This document shows, piece after piece, positions 10,945 to 23,061 of a stretch of 64,000 nucleotides of DNA. The stretch is from Zoroaster sp. YZ-2022. Its lineage: Eukaryota > Echinodermata > Asteroidea > Forcipulatida > Zoroasteridae. Position 1 is the first letter of the stretch; every line of letters begins with the position of its first letter. A model generated the notes under the pieces. It ran no database searches. It saw nothing but the letters and a program-made list of their open reading frames with translations, and was not told the DNA's origin. The stretch is from NCBI GenBank assembly GCA_029582265.1, contig CM055830.1, positions 28,251,771 through 28,315,770 of the forward strand, written 5' to 3'. Made by a program: the position numbers and the translations under genes.

Positions 10945-11360
10945 TTAATATTTTTATATTTGATGCTTGTCATGATTAAGTTAATACGAAATATAATGAG
11001 ATCCTACAAACAGTTCATAAAAGTATGTTGTAGGAACAGTTGACTTGAAAACCTTTCAGCCAGGAAAACAGAGTGAGTGACAGGCATATCCACTTTCAAA
11101 ATGAAAAGATAAACCTAGCTGTCCAGGTGTTGAGCTCTATGAGTTTGTACATCGAAATGGGAAAGCACAATTCTAAGGTTGTTGGGCAACTTAAAATTTT
11201 CCGCACAGTTGACAGGGTGTTTGAAGTATCACAACTGCAGAGGAAAAGGTACAATGCACCTCTCAGTAATGGGAACATTTGGCTAACATTAAGAGTTCAT
11301 AGCCAGAGCAAGAGAGGAACTGAATTCCTAACAGACATGAAAGGTGAGCCACTGTATTGA
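10945..11360 (+). pseudogene. P-element/THAP9-like transposase remnant
   Basis: One frame reads IFIFDACHD, then a stop-interrupted stretch, then DRHIHFQNEKINLAVQVLSS, and later FRTVDRVFEV and APLSNG. This order matches the part of P-element/THAP9 transposases where FDxxHxxKxxRN is followed by a basic K-M-x-V-x-L-A-x-Q-x-L-S motif and an F-x-x-x-x-D-x-x-F-D segment. Several in-frame stops lie in the first third, so it cannot encode a full transposase. No terminal repeats were found close by. The family call is from remembered motif order and is moderately secure. Confidence 0.55.
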
Positions 11361-12173
11361 TGACCATTTGATTGGCAAAAGTATTGTTCCACAAGAAGCT
11401 ATCCCATTCAATAAAAATTCATTCATCCTTAATTAGGCAATTACATGTGATTGGACAGCTCCTATTTAAAACAAAAACAATGACAGCTTAGAGCTTACTA
11501 GATGACAAATACAACAATAAAATAAGTAAAGAAATAATGTATAAATGGTTTAAAAAACAATTAACATTATTTAAAATATACGATTTACATACAATAGATG
11601 ATGAACCACATCACCAAATAACTGACATTCCCACCACGAATATCAGTTGGAAACATTAGTGCAAAACATCTACCATTCGGCAGTCTGGTTGCCACTGAAT
11701 AAAAGAGAGCTTCCTCCTATGTGTTTTACAAGGAGGGCATCTAAACGGCATGCAGATCGGAAGAGATTAGAACATGCACCTTCCTGTTGGTGCTGTTAGA
11801 GCTGCAGGGGACTGTGCTCTTCATGTGCCTGTGTGATGTGAGAAGTGATCATCTTCAAGGGTATTCTAACTTACTAGAAATTGTGCTGATGAGTAAGACG
11901 GAAGTTAGCTATTGTAGAAATTGTGCTACAAATTGTTAACTTAAAAAAAAGGAATAGTTCAAGAAATCTGCTAAACAAGATAAGAACAATTGACAATAAT
12001 TCATGTTCTTGCAGTATCACATCATTTTGTGTTCAAGTTTAGTTACCGATCCTGGGGGATGGGTCTGACCCCATGATTTAGCTGATTAGTGTAAGTCTTG
12101 GGAGTACAAGTACCTTGGTAAATTTCTGAGCTTGAGCATAATTAGTATATGCCTGCAGTTGTGAATTTGAGAC
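11361..12173. other. No gene assigned
   Basis: Lies between two transposon remnants. Short open pieces near 11690-11790 may be further decayed element sequence, but I cannot assign them. Confidence 0.4.
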
Positions 12174-12660
12174 ATGGACAGAATAAAGCCACCTGCCAAC
12201 CATCTTCCACGCATGTGGAAAAGGTGGAAAGAACTCACGCTATACATTAATCTAGCGATGACCCGTAAAGAAGAGCCAGTAAAAGTGAAGATGTTCCAAT
12301 ACCTTGTTGGTACCAAAGGAAGAGAGGTGTACAAGACACTTGGGCTAATTAATGAATCCAAGTTAAACGATGTACTTGAAGCTTTCGATGCACATTGTGA
12401 TCCGAAAAAGAGTGAGACGGTAGAGATACATGTACAGATGTTTCACCAGAAACCAAGAGAGCAGAGAGTCTATCAAGACATATCTCACTGAGCTAAAATA
12501 ACTTGCCGAAAGCTGCAATTTTAGCACGCTCTATGATTCACACTGCAGAGAGGTTGCATCATCTGCGGGATTCTACGATGTGTGAAAGGCTGTTCCAGGA
12601 AAGTAACCTTGACAGTAACAGAATTATGCCCATTCATGATCCAGCCAACATTTGCCATCA
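12174..12660 (+). pseudogene. Gypsy-type retrotransposon gag remnant
   Basis: The first frame contains WKRWKELTLYI, FQYLVGTKGREVYKTLG, DVLEAFDAHCDPKK and the start of a tail motif. The next part, YLTELKxLAESCNFSTL, continues in another frame, and CERLFQESNLD follows in a third. This is the usual order of the gag-like region of invertebrate Gypsy/Ty3 elements (W-x-x-W-x-x-x-x-x-L, then L-x-x-x-G-x-E, then F-x-x-x-C-x-P-x-K, then Y-x-T-E-L-x-x-L-A-x-x-C-x-F). Frameshifts and stops show it is dead. No reverse transcriptase or LTRs were seen nearby. Confidence 0.7.
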
Positions 12661-12779
12661 CTCGGAAAAATATGTTTTATACAAGACAACCAACCTGTGT
12701 ATGAAATGGGAGCCAATATCCAACAGATTCAATGGATACATATTAACACAAAAACGTTACCTGGCTGGTTCACTTTAGG

Positions 12780-14267
12780 GAGGTCAACATTTTGATAATG
12801 GAATTACGATTAAGGACAGCAGTTTTCAGGTCTTGCATAAATTAATAAATTTCTGTGAAGTTCAGTAATTTCCAAAAGGTTTAATATTTGCAGCAATAAT
12901 GTTCTCACAAGTACATATCCTGAACATATACATAATCCAATTGAATTAAACCAACTTAAGAGTTTCCAACCAAATTAATGAGTGTTTACTGCAAGTATGT
13001 AGTGGTCATTATGCTTGCTTTACTATTAAGGATTTTGGAGGATTCAAGTTGCAATGTATGTGTAAGCAAGTGGACATAGGGAGTAAGGGTTAATCTTCTC
13101 AACCAACCTATGAAAGTCTCAGCTCAATGTGGAGTCTATATAAGTTATGATACAAGGATTTGAAAAACCACTAGGCCTACATTTATTTTACACAAAACAC
13201 ACTTGTCTGACAACTACTTTTAAATGTGCGCATGTGTTCATACTTTCTACAATTAGAACACTTCAGACAAAAACAAAATTGTACAGGATGGTTGGTACCT
13301 TTCCCAGGTTCCCATCAAGTTAGCTAAGCTTCCAGGTAATAGTTTTGTTGAACCTTAGTAAATAATTATTATGACAATTTGTGATAGAATTGATTCAGAT
13401 GGGTTAACATACAAATGCCCTAAAAGCTAAAGCAAAAAATAAAGTTATAAATAAGTCTCTAGTGTCTGGTTGGACCTCAGCTTAAAAAAAAAAGGTGTGG
13501 AAATGCATTACATGTATTGTTGTTGTTTTGTTAATCCACATTACTCTTGTCAACAAAAACAGTTAATTGTGACTCTTTTACATGATATAATGTAAAACAA
13601 GGACAAGGAGATTCCCAGCTTGATTCTAGACTGAATCTACTGACTCGCACAAACAAAAACCTAATATTTTAGCACAAATTTGCAAAAAAATATACATATA
13701 TATAAACAAACATTCTAGAACAAAACCTGAGGAATAAGCTCTACTCTGTATACATGTACATGCACATTAACCAGTTAAGGCACTGTTATGACTGTATTGG
13801 GATATAGCATACTTTTCTCTATACATGTAGTAAGTAACAAAATTACTGTAATTTTGCATATTTAGTAAATATAGATTTCTAATTACAAATTTACAAATTT
13901 AACTCTAGTCAATACGACATCAGTACATGTTTTCAAGAACTATTGTATTGAGAAGGTAAAAAAATAAAGATGTTTTTGCATAAGAGTAAATACCTCAGCT
14001 TGGTCGTTTCTCACTCATGGCCATGACCCTGGAAATCTTCATCCTTCTGTGTAAAGACCCAATACAGTTTATCTGATTGAAGGAGACATGATCACTTGGG
14101 GGTAGCATTAACTGCAAGTAAAGACAGGCAGCCTATACATTCGATAAATACTGGCCAGCTAGTCTAGTATGGCATTAAGTACCAGCTGTTAGTAGGCTCA
14201 TGATGCAGGATTGAACCAATCAAACTGTAAGTGTTTGTATTCGAATCATGCAGACTCATGGGGCTAT
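12780..14267. other. No gene assigned
   Basis: AT-rich intergenic sequence with no exon, RNA gene or clear element that I can support. Confidence 0.5.
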
Positions 14268-14311
14268 ATAATAATGTGGACTTATATAGCGCACGTATCC
14301 ACCAAACTGAA
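14268..14311 (-). repeat. SINE tail fragment
   Basis: ATAATGTGGACTTATATAGC followed by GCACGTATCCACCAAACTG is the reverse complement of the tRNA-Leu SINE tail. Only the tail remains. Confidence 0.6.
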
Positions 14312-14901
14312 TTTCATCTGTCCCAAATGTGGATTTGTAAGTTTCTTTCTTTTTCAATACAAAATAACAAAAAAAAAACGATATGGAGATGGGCAGATAT
14401 TAAAAGTTTGATGCTTGGTCTTTACTGCAGGATAAATACCTCAAGGTTGTGGCAATGACCCCTTGGTCTTTATCCTGTGGTTAAGACAAACATTTCTTCC
14501 CTAAAAACAAAATTCAACATTTAAATATCAAGTAATTTTTGTTTAAAAAAGCCAAATAGAAACAAATTTGCTATGGTCTGACTGGATTAATTCTGTGTGA
14601 CAAGGCCAGTTCATACACTACTTTCTCAAGATCAGATTTCAGACTAGCCGCCGGACTGAATCCAGTGATTTAAGTGTCAGTCTTGTGCACTGTCATAAGT
14701 CTGAACTGGTCTGGCCATCTTGTGTTTTTTTTTCTCCTTACACTGATACAAAATTCTGTAGTTTGTAACCCTGTTGTCTAGTAAATATTTTCCCAAAACA
14801 TTTGAATTCTGAAGGTGTTTACACACAATCACACTCATTTGTGCACTCATGGGCGTAGTGTTCAAGTACTTGTCAAAATAAATGATTTGTATCCACATCG
14901 T

Positions 14902-15210
14902 GGAGTGTCGTGGCCGAGCGGTCTAGCTTACCGGACTCAAGTTCTGGTGTAAGCAGCAGCATGTGGGTTCGAATCCCGGCCGTGACACTTGAGCAAGACA
15001 CTTAACCATAATTGCTTCTCTCCACCCAGGGGTTAAATGGGTACCTGTGAGGGCAGAGTTGGTTGATAAGCCCTATATGCGCTGTAATGGCAGCAATTGA
15101 GCTGTATACTCCCCAGGGAGCTGAGATGGTTTCAGGAATGATTTATGAGCCTTATGAGCAGGGGTAATAATATAATGCGCCTTGAGCAGCACTCATTATT
15201 ATTTATTATT
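14902..15210 (+). repeat. Full-length tRNA-Leu-derived SINE with TSD
   Basis: A monomeric copy: head GGAGTGTCGTGGCCGAGCGG, anticodon loop region ACTCAAGTTCTGG, B box GGTTCGAATCCC, body and ATT-rich tail. The 5-bp direct repeat ATCGT (14897-14901 and 15211-15215) flanks it as a target duplication, showing a clean retrotransposition about 150 bp downstream of the FBXL4 stop codon. Confidence 0.93.
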
Positions 15211-15359
15211 ATCGTCAAATGTAACAGCTGGCATGTGACTTATACATGTACATTATACAAGCTAGTCCTATTTTAATAATGACCCGTCTACATCCTGAAC
15301 ACAAGTGATCATATCTCAATCAAGCAGATTGTCAGGGGAATTTATTAATTCTGATTGAA

Positions 15360-15489
15360 TCATTCAATGAAGCTTCTCTTTAAAGACACATTAGGGTAAG
15401 AGATTCTCCAAAATCTGATAGCTTCCTCTGGAACCTTGTTACAGAATGACAGATCAAAGAAACGTAGCTTCTTACAACTTTCAAGAACT
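15360..15489 (-). CDS. FBXL4 homologue, last coding exon (C-terminus)
   Basis: Encodes VLESCKKLRFFDLSFCNK and ends YPNVSLKRSFIE-stop. This aligns position by position with the C-terminus of vertebrate FBXL4 (LLESCKDLSLLDVSFC and FPKVFIKKSFTQ, from memory). The acceptor is tatgtatttcag, and the first base completes the Arg codon begun in the upstream exon. FBXL4 is an F-box/leucine-rich-repeat protein that joins an SCF ubiquitin ligase at the mitochondrial outer membrane and restrains mitophagy by promoting BNIP3/NIX turnover. That function is known for mammals and inferred here. This exon holds the final leucine-rich repeat and tail. Confidence 0.9.
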
Positions 15490-15943
15490 CTGAAATACAT
15501 AATTGAAAGAAATGTAATTATTTGTAGCAACTTCAAAAGGTTATCTGGCAGCGCTAACAATTAAAACTATTATTTTTATTTTTTTTATTTTGTAATATCC
15601 CTAAATTATTAGGGGGCAACATTGGTATTTGGTAATGTACATTAATTTCAACCTTCTGGTTTTCAAGAAATATATCACTAAACTAACCTGTGAAAGATTC
15701 ATCACAATATGTGCCACATTACTTTAGAAACAACCAAAACATGTTATATTTTGTTTATTTTTAAAAAGTTGCTGTCCACAAACCTTTTGTAATTAGGTAA
15801 AAACTAAAGTTGTACCTTCCCTTTTATAATGCTTTCTCTATACCTTGGACAATTATTTTGAGAAATGTTTTGAAATAACTTATGGATTTATTTTAAAACT
15901 GACGGGTAAATAGTAATATGCATCTTGAATGCATTTTGTATAC

Positions 15944-16048
15944 CTCTGCACACTTTGCGAACCGACTGCAAATGTACCCAGAATGTCTAGCTGTTCCAAG
16001 TCTGGCAGACAGTCGGCTATGGCATACATATCACTATCAGTAACACTC
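15944..16048 (-). CDS. FBXL4 homologue, penultimate recognised exon
   Basis: Translates to SVTDSDMYAIADCLPDLEQL then DILGTFAVGSQSVQR, matching the vertebrate FBXL4 repeat with [22 protein letters not shown]. The acceptor tttctttctttcag and donor GAG/gtatac give phases that join exactly to both neighbours (105 bp; 1 + 34 codons + 2). Contains one leucine-rich repeat of the cysteine-containing type. Confidence 0.92.
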
Positions 16049-16667
16049 CTGAAAGAAAGAAACAATCTCTTTCAAAACATTCATTCAAATGCAGTTTGGA
16101 TAATGTTAACATATTTTTGCCTTTTGCACAAGGGAAGTGTTTCAACCAGTTTAAGTTTAGTTTGAGGCCGAACATTTTACAAAATAGTTAACACAAACAA
16201 ATAACATACCTCACGATAATTCAAGTTCAAGATAATCCTCATTTAATGTGATGCTGAATTCTTTAGCTTAGTGAAATTTATATCATATTTGGTTCACTTT
16301 TTTAAAAAGCGAAGGCGATTTTGTAACGCTAGTGCTATTTTAAGGTTATAACAAAATGGATAAATTTATTGTGAATGAGAAACACATCATGTAATAAATG
16401 TTCCTTCTCTAAAACTTATTGCACCCTTGGTGTTAACATATATTTAAGAGGCTTGACAAATGATTGGACAATGTTTGTAGCAAATAATTATCAGTGAAAA
16501 TCATTAAGAAAATGGCACTAGCTCCATAGTCCATTTCAGAAACAACTTTATACATGAAATCGATCATGATCATGAGTTACAACAAAAACATGTTTGAGGC
16601 CACTTACGTACATATAGATGTATCACCCATGTTATTCTTACATGATTTTACTTAAAAGAACAATATT

Positions 16668-16901
16668 CAGGGCTTCCAGTGGTCTCTTGCAAAAAAAATA
16701 GGGATAAATATAGGGCATTTTTTTCTAAAATATAGGGCCAATATAGGGCTTCACAAGAAAATTATAGGAAAAATATAGGAATTTTACAAATACAACAGCT
16801 GCACAACAACAGGGCTCATCCGATTTTTAACACCATTTTCCGTATGGGAAAATTAAAAAAATATAGGAAATATAGGAAACATAGGGACGCTTGAAGCCCT
16901 G
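16668..16901. mobile_element. 234-bp MITE, CAGGGCTTC termini
   Basis: The left end CAGGGCTTCCAG and right end CTTGAAGCCCTG are inverted repeats. AATATT flanks both sides (16662-16667 and 16902-16907). The interior repeats ATATAGGG-like phrases. The insertion point is the very left edge of another MITE, so the two are nested. It lies in an FBXL4 intron. Confidence 0.8.
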
Positions 16902-17100
16902 AATATTGTCACGATCAGAGTAGACTTTCAACAGGGCATGGAATTGGTGTTCTAGTTTATGATGAACACTGACTGAAAATTACTGCCTCATTTATACAAC
17001 AGCAATGATAATACATGTATGACCTTGTGGGTTATTATTTTAGTCACTGAGTTAATCTAAAACTACCACCCGATTCCATACCCTGTTGATCGTGACAATA
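16902..17100. mobile_element. Second MITE family (GTCACGATCA / CAGGGCATGGAAT), copy 1
   Basis: Left arm ATTGTCACGATCA then CAACAGGGCATGGAATTGG; right arm CCGATTCCATACCCTGTTG then ATCGTGACAATA. These form a long imperfect inverted repeat. A full relative lies at 48081-48270 and a half copy at 38297-38377, so this is a dispersed family. No coding sequence. Confidence 0.75.
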
Positions 17101-17317
17101 CTATCCCTTTAAATGACTGGTGTGTGTACATATGTTAAAGATTTAAAAAGAATATTTGATACTACTGTATCATCAATTATACAGCAAGTAAGATTTAAGG
17201 ATTTTTGGACATAATTCCTTTTTTCTCTATAGATAAACTAATCATAATTTTATACTTTTAGAGAATACCAAAGTTATACCATTCTTTATTCTTGTCTATG
17301 CAATTGTTTTCTCTCAC

Positions 17318-17410
17318 CTTTGTGCTGTAAGGAAGAGTTTCCGTAGCTTTCTGCATGACTGCACAAAGTCAACAATACTGTATTGGGTACCCTCAGCCCT
17401 CAACTCAACA
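17318..17410 (-). CDS. FBXL4 homologue, LRR exon
   Basis: Encodes VELRAEGTQYSIVDFVQS then CRKLRKLFLTAQ, corresponding to the FBXL4 segment ending LPNLQKLFLTANR. The exon is 93 bp (1 + 30 codons + 2) and joins in phase to 19195-19302 through a split Cys codon (completing DLGWC) and to 15944-16048 through a split Arg codon. Donor AAAG/gtgagag, acceptor gtttacag. Confidence 0.92.
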
Positions 17411-17780
17411 CTGTAAACAAAAATCAAATGTTAACAAAGTGTAAACAATGCAATTCCCTATACTGAGGGGTGTGATTTGACTAAAATAAAAATCCTGAAA
17501 AATGGGTAGCAGGCCTAGGTCTGTCTTTGGTCTAGATAGGAAAAATTTTGGAGGATTTACAGACTCTCCATATCCCCACAAACAAGACTAGAGGTTTGGA
17601 CACAATATAGGCTACTTCTTTCTTTCCTTGGTGGCTATTCTTTCAAGAAAATTCTGAGGCAAAGGGAGATTTGTAAAAAAAAAAATCCTGAAATCAGGAA
17701 ATATCCTGACAAATCACAGGCCTATAAATTGATAAACTGACGACGAGCATTGAAAGTTAAGGTAAGGCCAAAAAAAAAAA

Positions 17781-18510
17781 ATGTTGAGTTGCCCTCCAGT
17801 GAAAATATTTGAAGGGGTCGGTCGGTCGGGATTTTTTATTTATTATTATTTTTTTTCTCCTCCTTGACTGTCATTTTAAGATTGAAATGCATTGGAACTA
17901 AAACCACATACCATGTTTTTCAAAGACGATGATCTAGCAGTATGCACAAGTACCTAAAGAATAAAACCCTGGTACTGGTCTGCAAATGTTGTTCAAAACA
18001 AACATTGGAAGATCCATTTAGACTTATTCTGCATATTTTGCTGAATAGTGTGATAGATCTACTTTTCGCTGTGATTGACACAGCAAATTCATCCATATTG
18101 CATGCAATGCTCAACATGCAACATGTGAGTGGCCATTTGATTTGAAAACGTGTAGATTGAGTCGCAATCATTGACATACAAAACAGTGCGCAAAGCCAGT
18201 GGAAAACATGTGAGGGGCCATTCGATTGGAAAAAGCGATGTCGATTTGAGTCGAATCGTTGGCACACAGTGTGCGCCAAGGCAGTGCACCATGTGAGGCC
18301 GGGGCCATTCGATTGTAGATTGAGTCTTGGGTACCGGTAAATTTGAAGTGGAAATTTCACAATCAAACGTGTTATGTTTTATACACAGTAATTGGTAAGT
18401 TATTAATAAATAGGCTTATGAATGACGTGGGAAAAAAAAAAAAAAAAAAAAAAAAAACCGACCCGAGATTTCAGCACTTTTGGGTCGGTCGGTGGAGGGC
18501 AACTCAACAT
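17781..18510. mobile_element. 730-bp non-autonomous DNA transposon
   Basis: Perfect 18-bp inverted ends, ATGTTGAGTTGCCCTCCA (17781-17798 and the reverse at 18493-18510), followed inside by inverted GGTCGGTCGG tracts. The interior contains about 2.3 degenerate copies of an ~83-bp unit (18122-18320; each with CCATTYGATT and GTGCGC) and a long A-run at about 18430. No transposase. It lies in an FBXL4 intron. Confidence 0.82.
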
Positions 18511-19194
18511 ATTATTTGGTGTAATTTAAGATGATGAAGCATCAACCTTCCCTCAGGATAAATTTGTCTGAGGTTTTTTAAATTTTTAGAAAAGTGGCAT
18601 CATTTTAGAGATGAATGGACCTTGAAAGACTCTTTCTTAAAGATATATATATAATGAAATAAGCTGATTACTAATTGTTTAATACATATCTTGACTCAAA
18701 GAGAGAGCAAGCATACTCAACTGGAAAAACAGCTTTGTTATTCATAGAATTTATCTTCTTTTGTAAGAAGACAAGATGAATTCTAAAGAATACCACAGGA
18801 TATAATTTTTTTTTAATGAAGGTACATACATTGGTAATTACAAAATTAATGAATTATTATCCAAAGCTTATGAAGTTGATAGTGGTACCAAACATCCTGA
18901 AAAATCTTTAAGTTACCTTGTTTCAGAGAACACAAGCAAATATTTCACAAGTTTCCCACGACTTCACATAGATTTGATCATGAGCTGAAACTTTCACAGG
19001 TTGGTAGTTTCAAAGAAGAAAGCATACTAGCGCTTTTGCCAACATAACCAAGTCATGTACTTTGTATGTATCTTTGATTCAAAGAGAGTAAGCATACTCA
19101 CAGAAGCAGTTTTATCAACATAACCAATGAATTGATGTACCTATAATTCCCTTTAACTGGAATGACCTATCCTTTGAAAAGTCAGTTCTCTTAC

Positions 19195-19302
19195 CACCAT
19201 CCCAAGTCAACCTCTAACAGCTCCTTACATCCCTCAGCCAAATTACTCAGTCCAGCAAATGTCAAAGACCTTGTTCGCCATAGATTCACACTCAGTAAAT
19301 GC
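19195..19302 (-). CDS. FBXL4 homologue, LRR exon
   Basis: Reads HLLSVNLWRTRSLTFAGLS then NLAEGCKELLEVDLGW, matching [20 protein letters not shown] and LEELDLGW of vertebrate FBXL4. The exon is 108 bp with phases 1/2 that fit both neighbours; acceptor gtttgtttacag, donor TGGTG/gtaaga. The conserved Cys after LGW is completed by the next exon. Confidence 0.93.
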
Positions 19303-20727
19303 CTGTAAACAAACACAAACTACTTTTATTTTGAAAATGAAAAGATTTTACCTTGCTAATGATCTGAATAAATTTCCAAATATAGGCCTATATAAATGTG
19401 CAGCTTTTGGGTATCACAATTCACATGTACGTGATCTGTTGAAAGGGAATATACAACATTGTTAATAACCCAGATTCCAAAAACTAACAGAGCAAATTAT
19501 TCTATAAGCTTATATACTAGTTGTAAGATGGTAATGATACCAAACACCCTTCAAGAGAATTTACATGAATACCGTCTGTCATGTAATTTTTGAGAAAACA
19601 TGAATAGAACTTCAAATCTGAAACACTAGATCACAGACTATTTTATTTAGTTAAGTTTTATGATCATTTTATGGTTGATAATGTAAGTTCTATATCACAA
19701 GTCGGTTTATATACATGTAATATACTGACCATTTAAATAATATACCAATGTTACTTGAGAGTTTCACAGGTTAAATAGAAAGACCTGATCAGACCATTAC
19801 AGAAAGACCTGACTGGCAACAAAGGTTTTATCATAACTAGTCATGTTTTTGTTCTAAGAATAAGGTGCAGGATACCTATGTTTTGTAAATTATAGAAATG
19901 ACGTCACCGTCAGCCATGTTGAGTGTTTAAAATGTCCACTGTTTACAGACAAAGTTTTAATTAACTTATTTTTGAGTATGAGTGTGTAAATTTTGCAAAT
20001 GTCACAATTTTTCAGGAGGCTCATATGCCGGGCTGTATGCCGAATCCAGTGAGGGCATGATAACTGATCCTGATCCTGTTAGAAGATACAGTGTACATGT
20101 AAATGTCATCATTATACTAGATTAAGTAATGCACGTAAAAGAACCCAGGACACTTATCGTGGAAGTGTAAGGGGTTTACCGGTTTCTGGTTCACATTGCA
20201 AGCGCTCTTGTTTACAGGTTTCCTCAGGCTTTCGAGCTTACAGTGCTTGCGCTTTCTGAGGCATCCTTGGGTTCATTACCAGAAATGATAAATGAAATGA
20301 AATGGAATACATCCATGAAAGTAGAGAGGCCATCAGTCAATCACAAACGATGTGTTGTGCAGTGTTGGAGCGGCGGATCCCAAACCAAAGGCACGATTAT
20401 TATGATAAAATCAGTCACATGATACTCACATCTTTACAAATCGTTGGTATACATGTAACAACAAAGAAACTAAAACTCAAATTTTACTTTTTGTCAAATT
20501 TTGACAAAGTAAATTTTCAAATTTGATTTGTAAAGATGTGACTTGTTTTATCATAATAATAATAATAGTAACCTGTGAGGATCCCGCCTTTCCTCCAATA
20601 CTAGTGCTGTGTGGAGAGGTACAAGCTACATGTACTTTGGACACAGCCTGATACAATGAGATCTTGGACACAAGATACAATGTAATACTGACAGGGCTCA
20701 TGTGATCATGTAGGCATTCGTGAGCAG

Positions 20728-21714
20728 CTCGAACACCTTGAAATTGTTTGTTTTTTTCTTTTTTTCTTCTCCTTCTATGAGACTTATCGAATATAAAACA
20801 TAGTTCTAAAGTTCAGGGCCTTCAAACTTGACACATACATGTACTTATACCATAACATGTAGTTGTCAATAAATTTATGACAAAGTTTTAGGTAAAATTG
20901 TAACGTCATGGTGACATCATCAGATATCGAAATACACTGAAATCCCATTTTAATATTTAAAAAATCATATCTCATGAACCACAATATTTTCACAATCTTT
21001 GCATCATCTTACAAGATCGTGAATTATGTGACATTTCGTACAGAGACATGACCCAATCTGACCTCTCCTTCCCATCGAAACCGGAAGTTTAAGTGAAACA
21101 AATATTCTGAAGCACTTTTATAGGGTCTGCAACCAACATGATATGGTATTTGGGCATGCCTTCTGTGGACTAAATTACTATTGACATGTGACCTTTTCAA
21201 AGATGTGACTGATGACATCAGCATCCTCTGCCGGCGGGTTTAGAAAAATAATTTTCTATCTAAAAAAACCATAGAAAATTTGAATATGATTTCTGTGAAT
21301 AAAGTGACCAGTGACATCTTATCTTTAAAAAAAATATGTTTGATGACGTCATCAACGTTCAGAGCGCTTCACTTGAAAGCAGTTTTTTCCATAAAATAAA
21401 TTATTTTCCAAATCTTCGAAATTGAACCAAAGCAGGTACTACTCGTAATTTTTCATGATCATGACAAGGTCATATATATGGGACCTTCAAATCAATTCCC
21501 CGCATCTGGATCCTTTACTTCCGGTCTAAACAGGAAGTTAAAATTCAACATTCTAAAGCAAAATTGATGTGTCTTTCGAATATAAAATTGATATTGTTAT
21601 AATAAAAGATGATACAACTTTGCAAAATATGATTGACATCATCGATGATAATTTAATTGAACCGCAAGTTGACACGAACACTATGTGTTTGTTCTACCAA
21701 ACACTTGAGCTCTA
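20728..21714 (+). mobile_element. Old rolling-circle element related to the receptor-intron family
   Basis: Begins with CTCGAACACCTTGAAATTG and a T-rich stretch then TTCTTCTCC. The interior carries diverged ACTTCCGG/AGGAAGT pairs and GATGACATCATC-like segments. It ends with a hairpin (TGTGTTTGT...AAACACT) followed by GAGCTCTA. The same order is seen in the elements at 56470-56779 and, with long arrays, at 44.9-62.3 kb. Divergence indicates an older insertion, in an FBXL4 intron. Confidence 0.6.
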
Positions 21715-22256
21715 TTTTTTTAAAAACAAGTTTCATTTAAATCAGTTGACCAGTGTGAATTGTTAATTCTTATAATTGATATACAGGGTCAGTAAGGATG
21801 ATTTGAGAGACCATACATATACATGTATTATACTGTGTACAAAAGTGCCTATCCTTTCTCTATGATGTAAATAAGCAAAAAACGCAGAAGCTAACCGTTG
21901 AGGTTCTTTTGAAGTTTGCATAGAAAGTTTTGTAGACAAATCTGATCACTTTATCTAGGTGCTGAAAGGATTTTTGAAATCTAAAATATTTTGTTTATAA
22001 AATAACACCACTGTGAAATCAAAGAGGACAGTTTATTTTCCAAAGGTGTACAATCCCTTTAACACTAGCACAATTTTTTGAGGGGACTGATTAAAAAAAG
22101 TTGATTTTGGGCCATTCATTGTTATAATTGAAAATATTACAATGTTTTCAAAAATGGACAAGCCCATTTAAGTGAAAAATCTTTAATCTTCCAAAACCAA
22201 TTTAAAATCAAATCTGAAGTTAAATAAGTGTTACATCTGTAACCAAAATTACTTAC

Positions 22257-22348
22257 TTGCATTTTGCCAGTTCCGATACCACATTGTCAAAGTTCTGTAT
22301 CGCTTTGTAGGCGAGCTCCTAAATTTATATATTCCAGTTGAGGAATTT
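22257..22348 (-). CDS. FBXL4 homologue, LRR exon with 1-base frameshift
   Basis: The first part reads IPQLEYINLGA and the second, shifted by one base, reads YKAIQNFDNVVSELAKC, corresponding to LQHLSLGSC and the following DYDVIASMIGAKCKKL segment of FBXL4. The splice sites are good (ctcttttcag; TGCAA/gtaagt) and the downstream phase fits, but 92 bp cannot be read through without a 1-base indel near 22308-22312. A sequencing or assembly indel is as likely as a mutation. Earlier exons (F-box and N-terminal domain) were not identified in the window. Confidence 0.78.
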
Positions 22349-22689
22349 CTGAAAAGAGAACAAATATAAAATTTGGTCACAAAGGTAAAGGGAAGGCACA
22401 GCATTAATTACTATCTGATTACAAAATTTGCTGAATTGAATTATTCGTAAGCGTGACATGATGTGACAATGAGCATACTTTTACAAAAAATTTGGTAAGA
22501 CAGTATTCTTTTTACTCAATGTACGTGCAAGGGCTGTGCTCGGTATCCGGTATCCGGATACCCGGATCAAACCAAGATCATTACCCAGTTCCATTTTTCG
22601 GTTCCACCACCCAGAAAATCGACTTTTTAAAATTCGGACTTAACATTTGAGCGGTGCGAACAAGAAATTCTGTGACTCTTGAACAATGT

Positions 22690-23056
22690 GGGGTGTGGTC
22701 GTATTGGCGTGTCTAGCTTGCGGACTCAAGTTCTGGTGTTAGCTAGGCCATGAATGTGGGTTCGAATCCGGCCGTGACGCTTGTGTCATCAGAGCAAGAT
22801 ACTGTAACCATAATTGCCTTCTCTTCCACCAAGGGGTTAAATAGGTACCTGTGGGAGGGCAGAGTTGGTTGATTAGCTCCCTATATGTGCTGTAATGGCA
22901 GCAATTGAGCTGTATACTCCCCAGGAGTTGAGATGGTTTCAGGAATGATTGTATGAGCCTTATGAGCAGGGGTAATGATATAACCTGTCGCCTTGAGCAC
23001 CACTTAGTTGGTGGATGTAAAAATAGCATATAAGTCCACACATTATTATTATTATT
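22690..23056 (+). repeat. tRNA-Leu-derived SINE with TSD
   Basis: A monomeric copy with diverged head (GGGGTGTGGTCGTATTGGCG), GACTCAAGTTCTGGTG, B box GGTTCGAATCCGG, body and (ATT)n tail. The 5-bp direct repeat AATGT lies at 22685-22689 and 23057-23061. Confidence 0.92.
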
Positions 23057-23061
23057 AATGT

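Noticed and set aside
14902..15010. A functional tRNA-Leu gene
   Set aside because: The head is followed by the SINE body and tail, the acceptor stem pairs poorly, and it is flanked by a target duplication.
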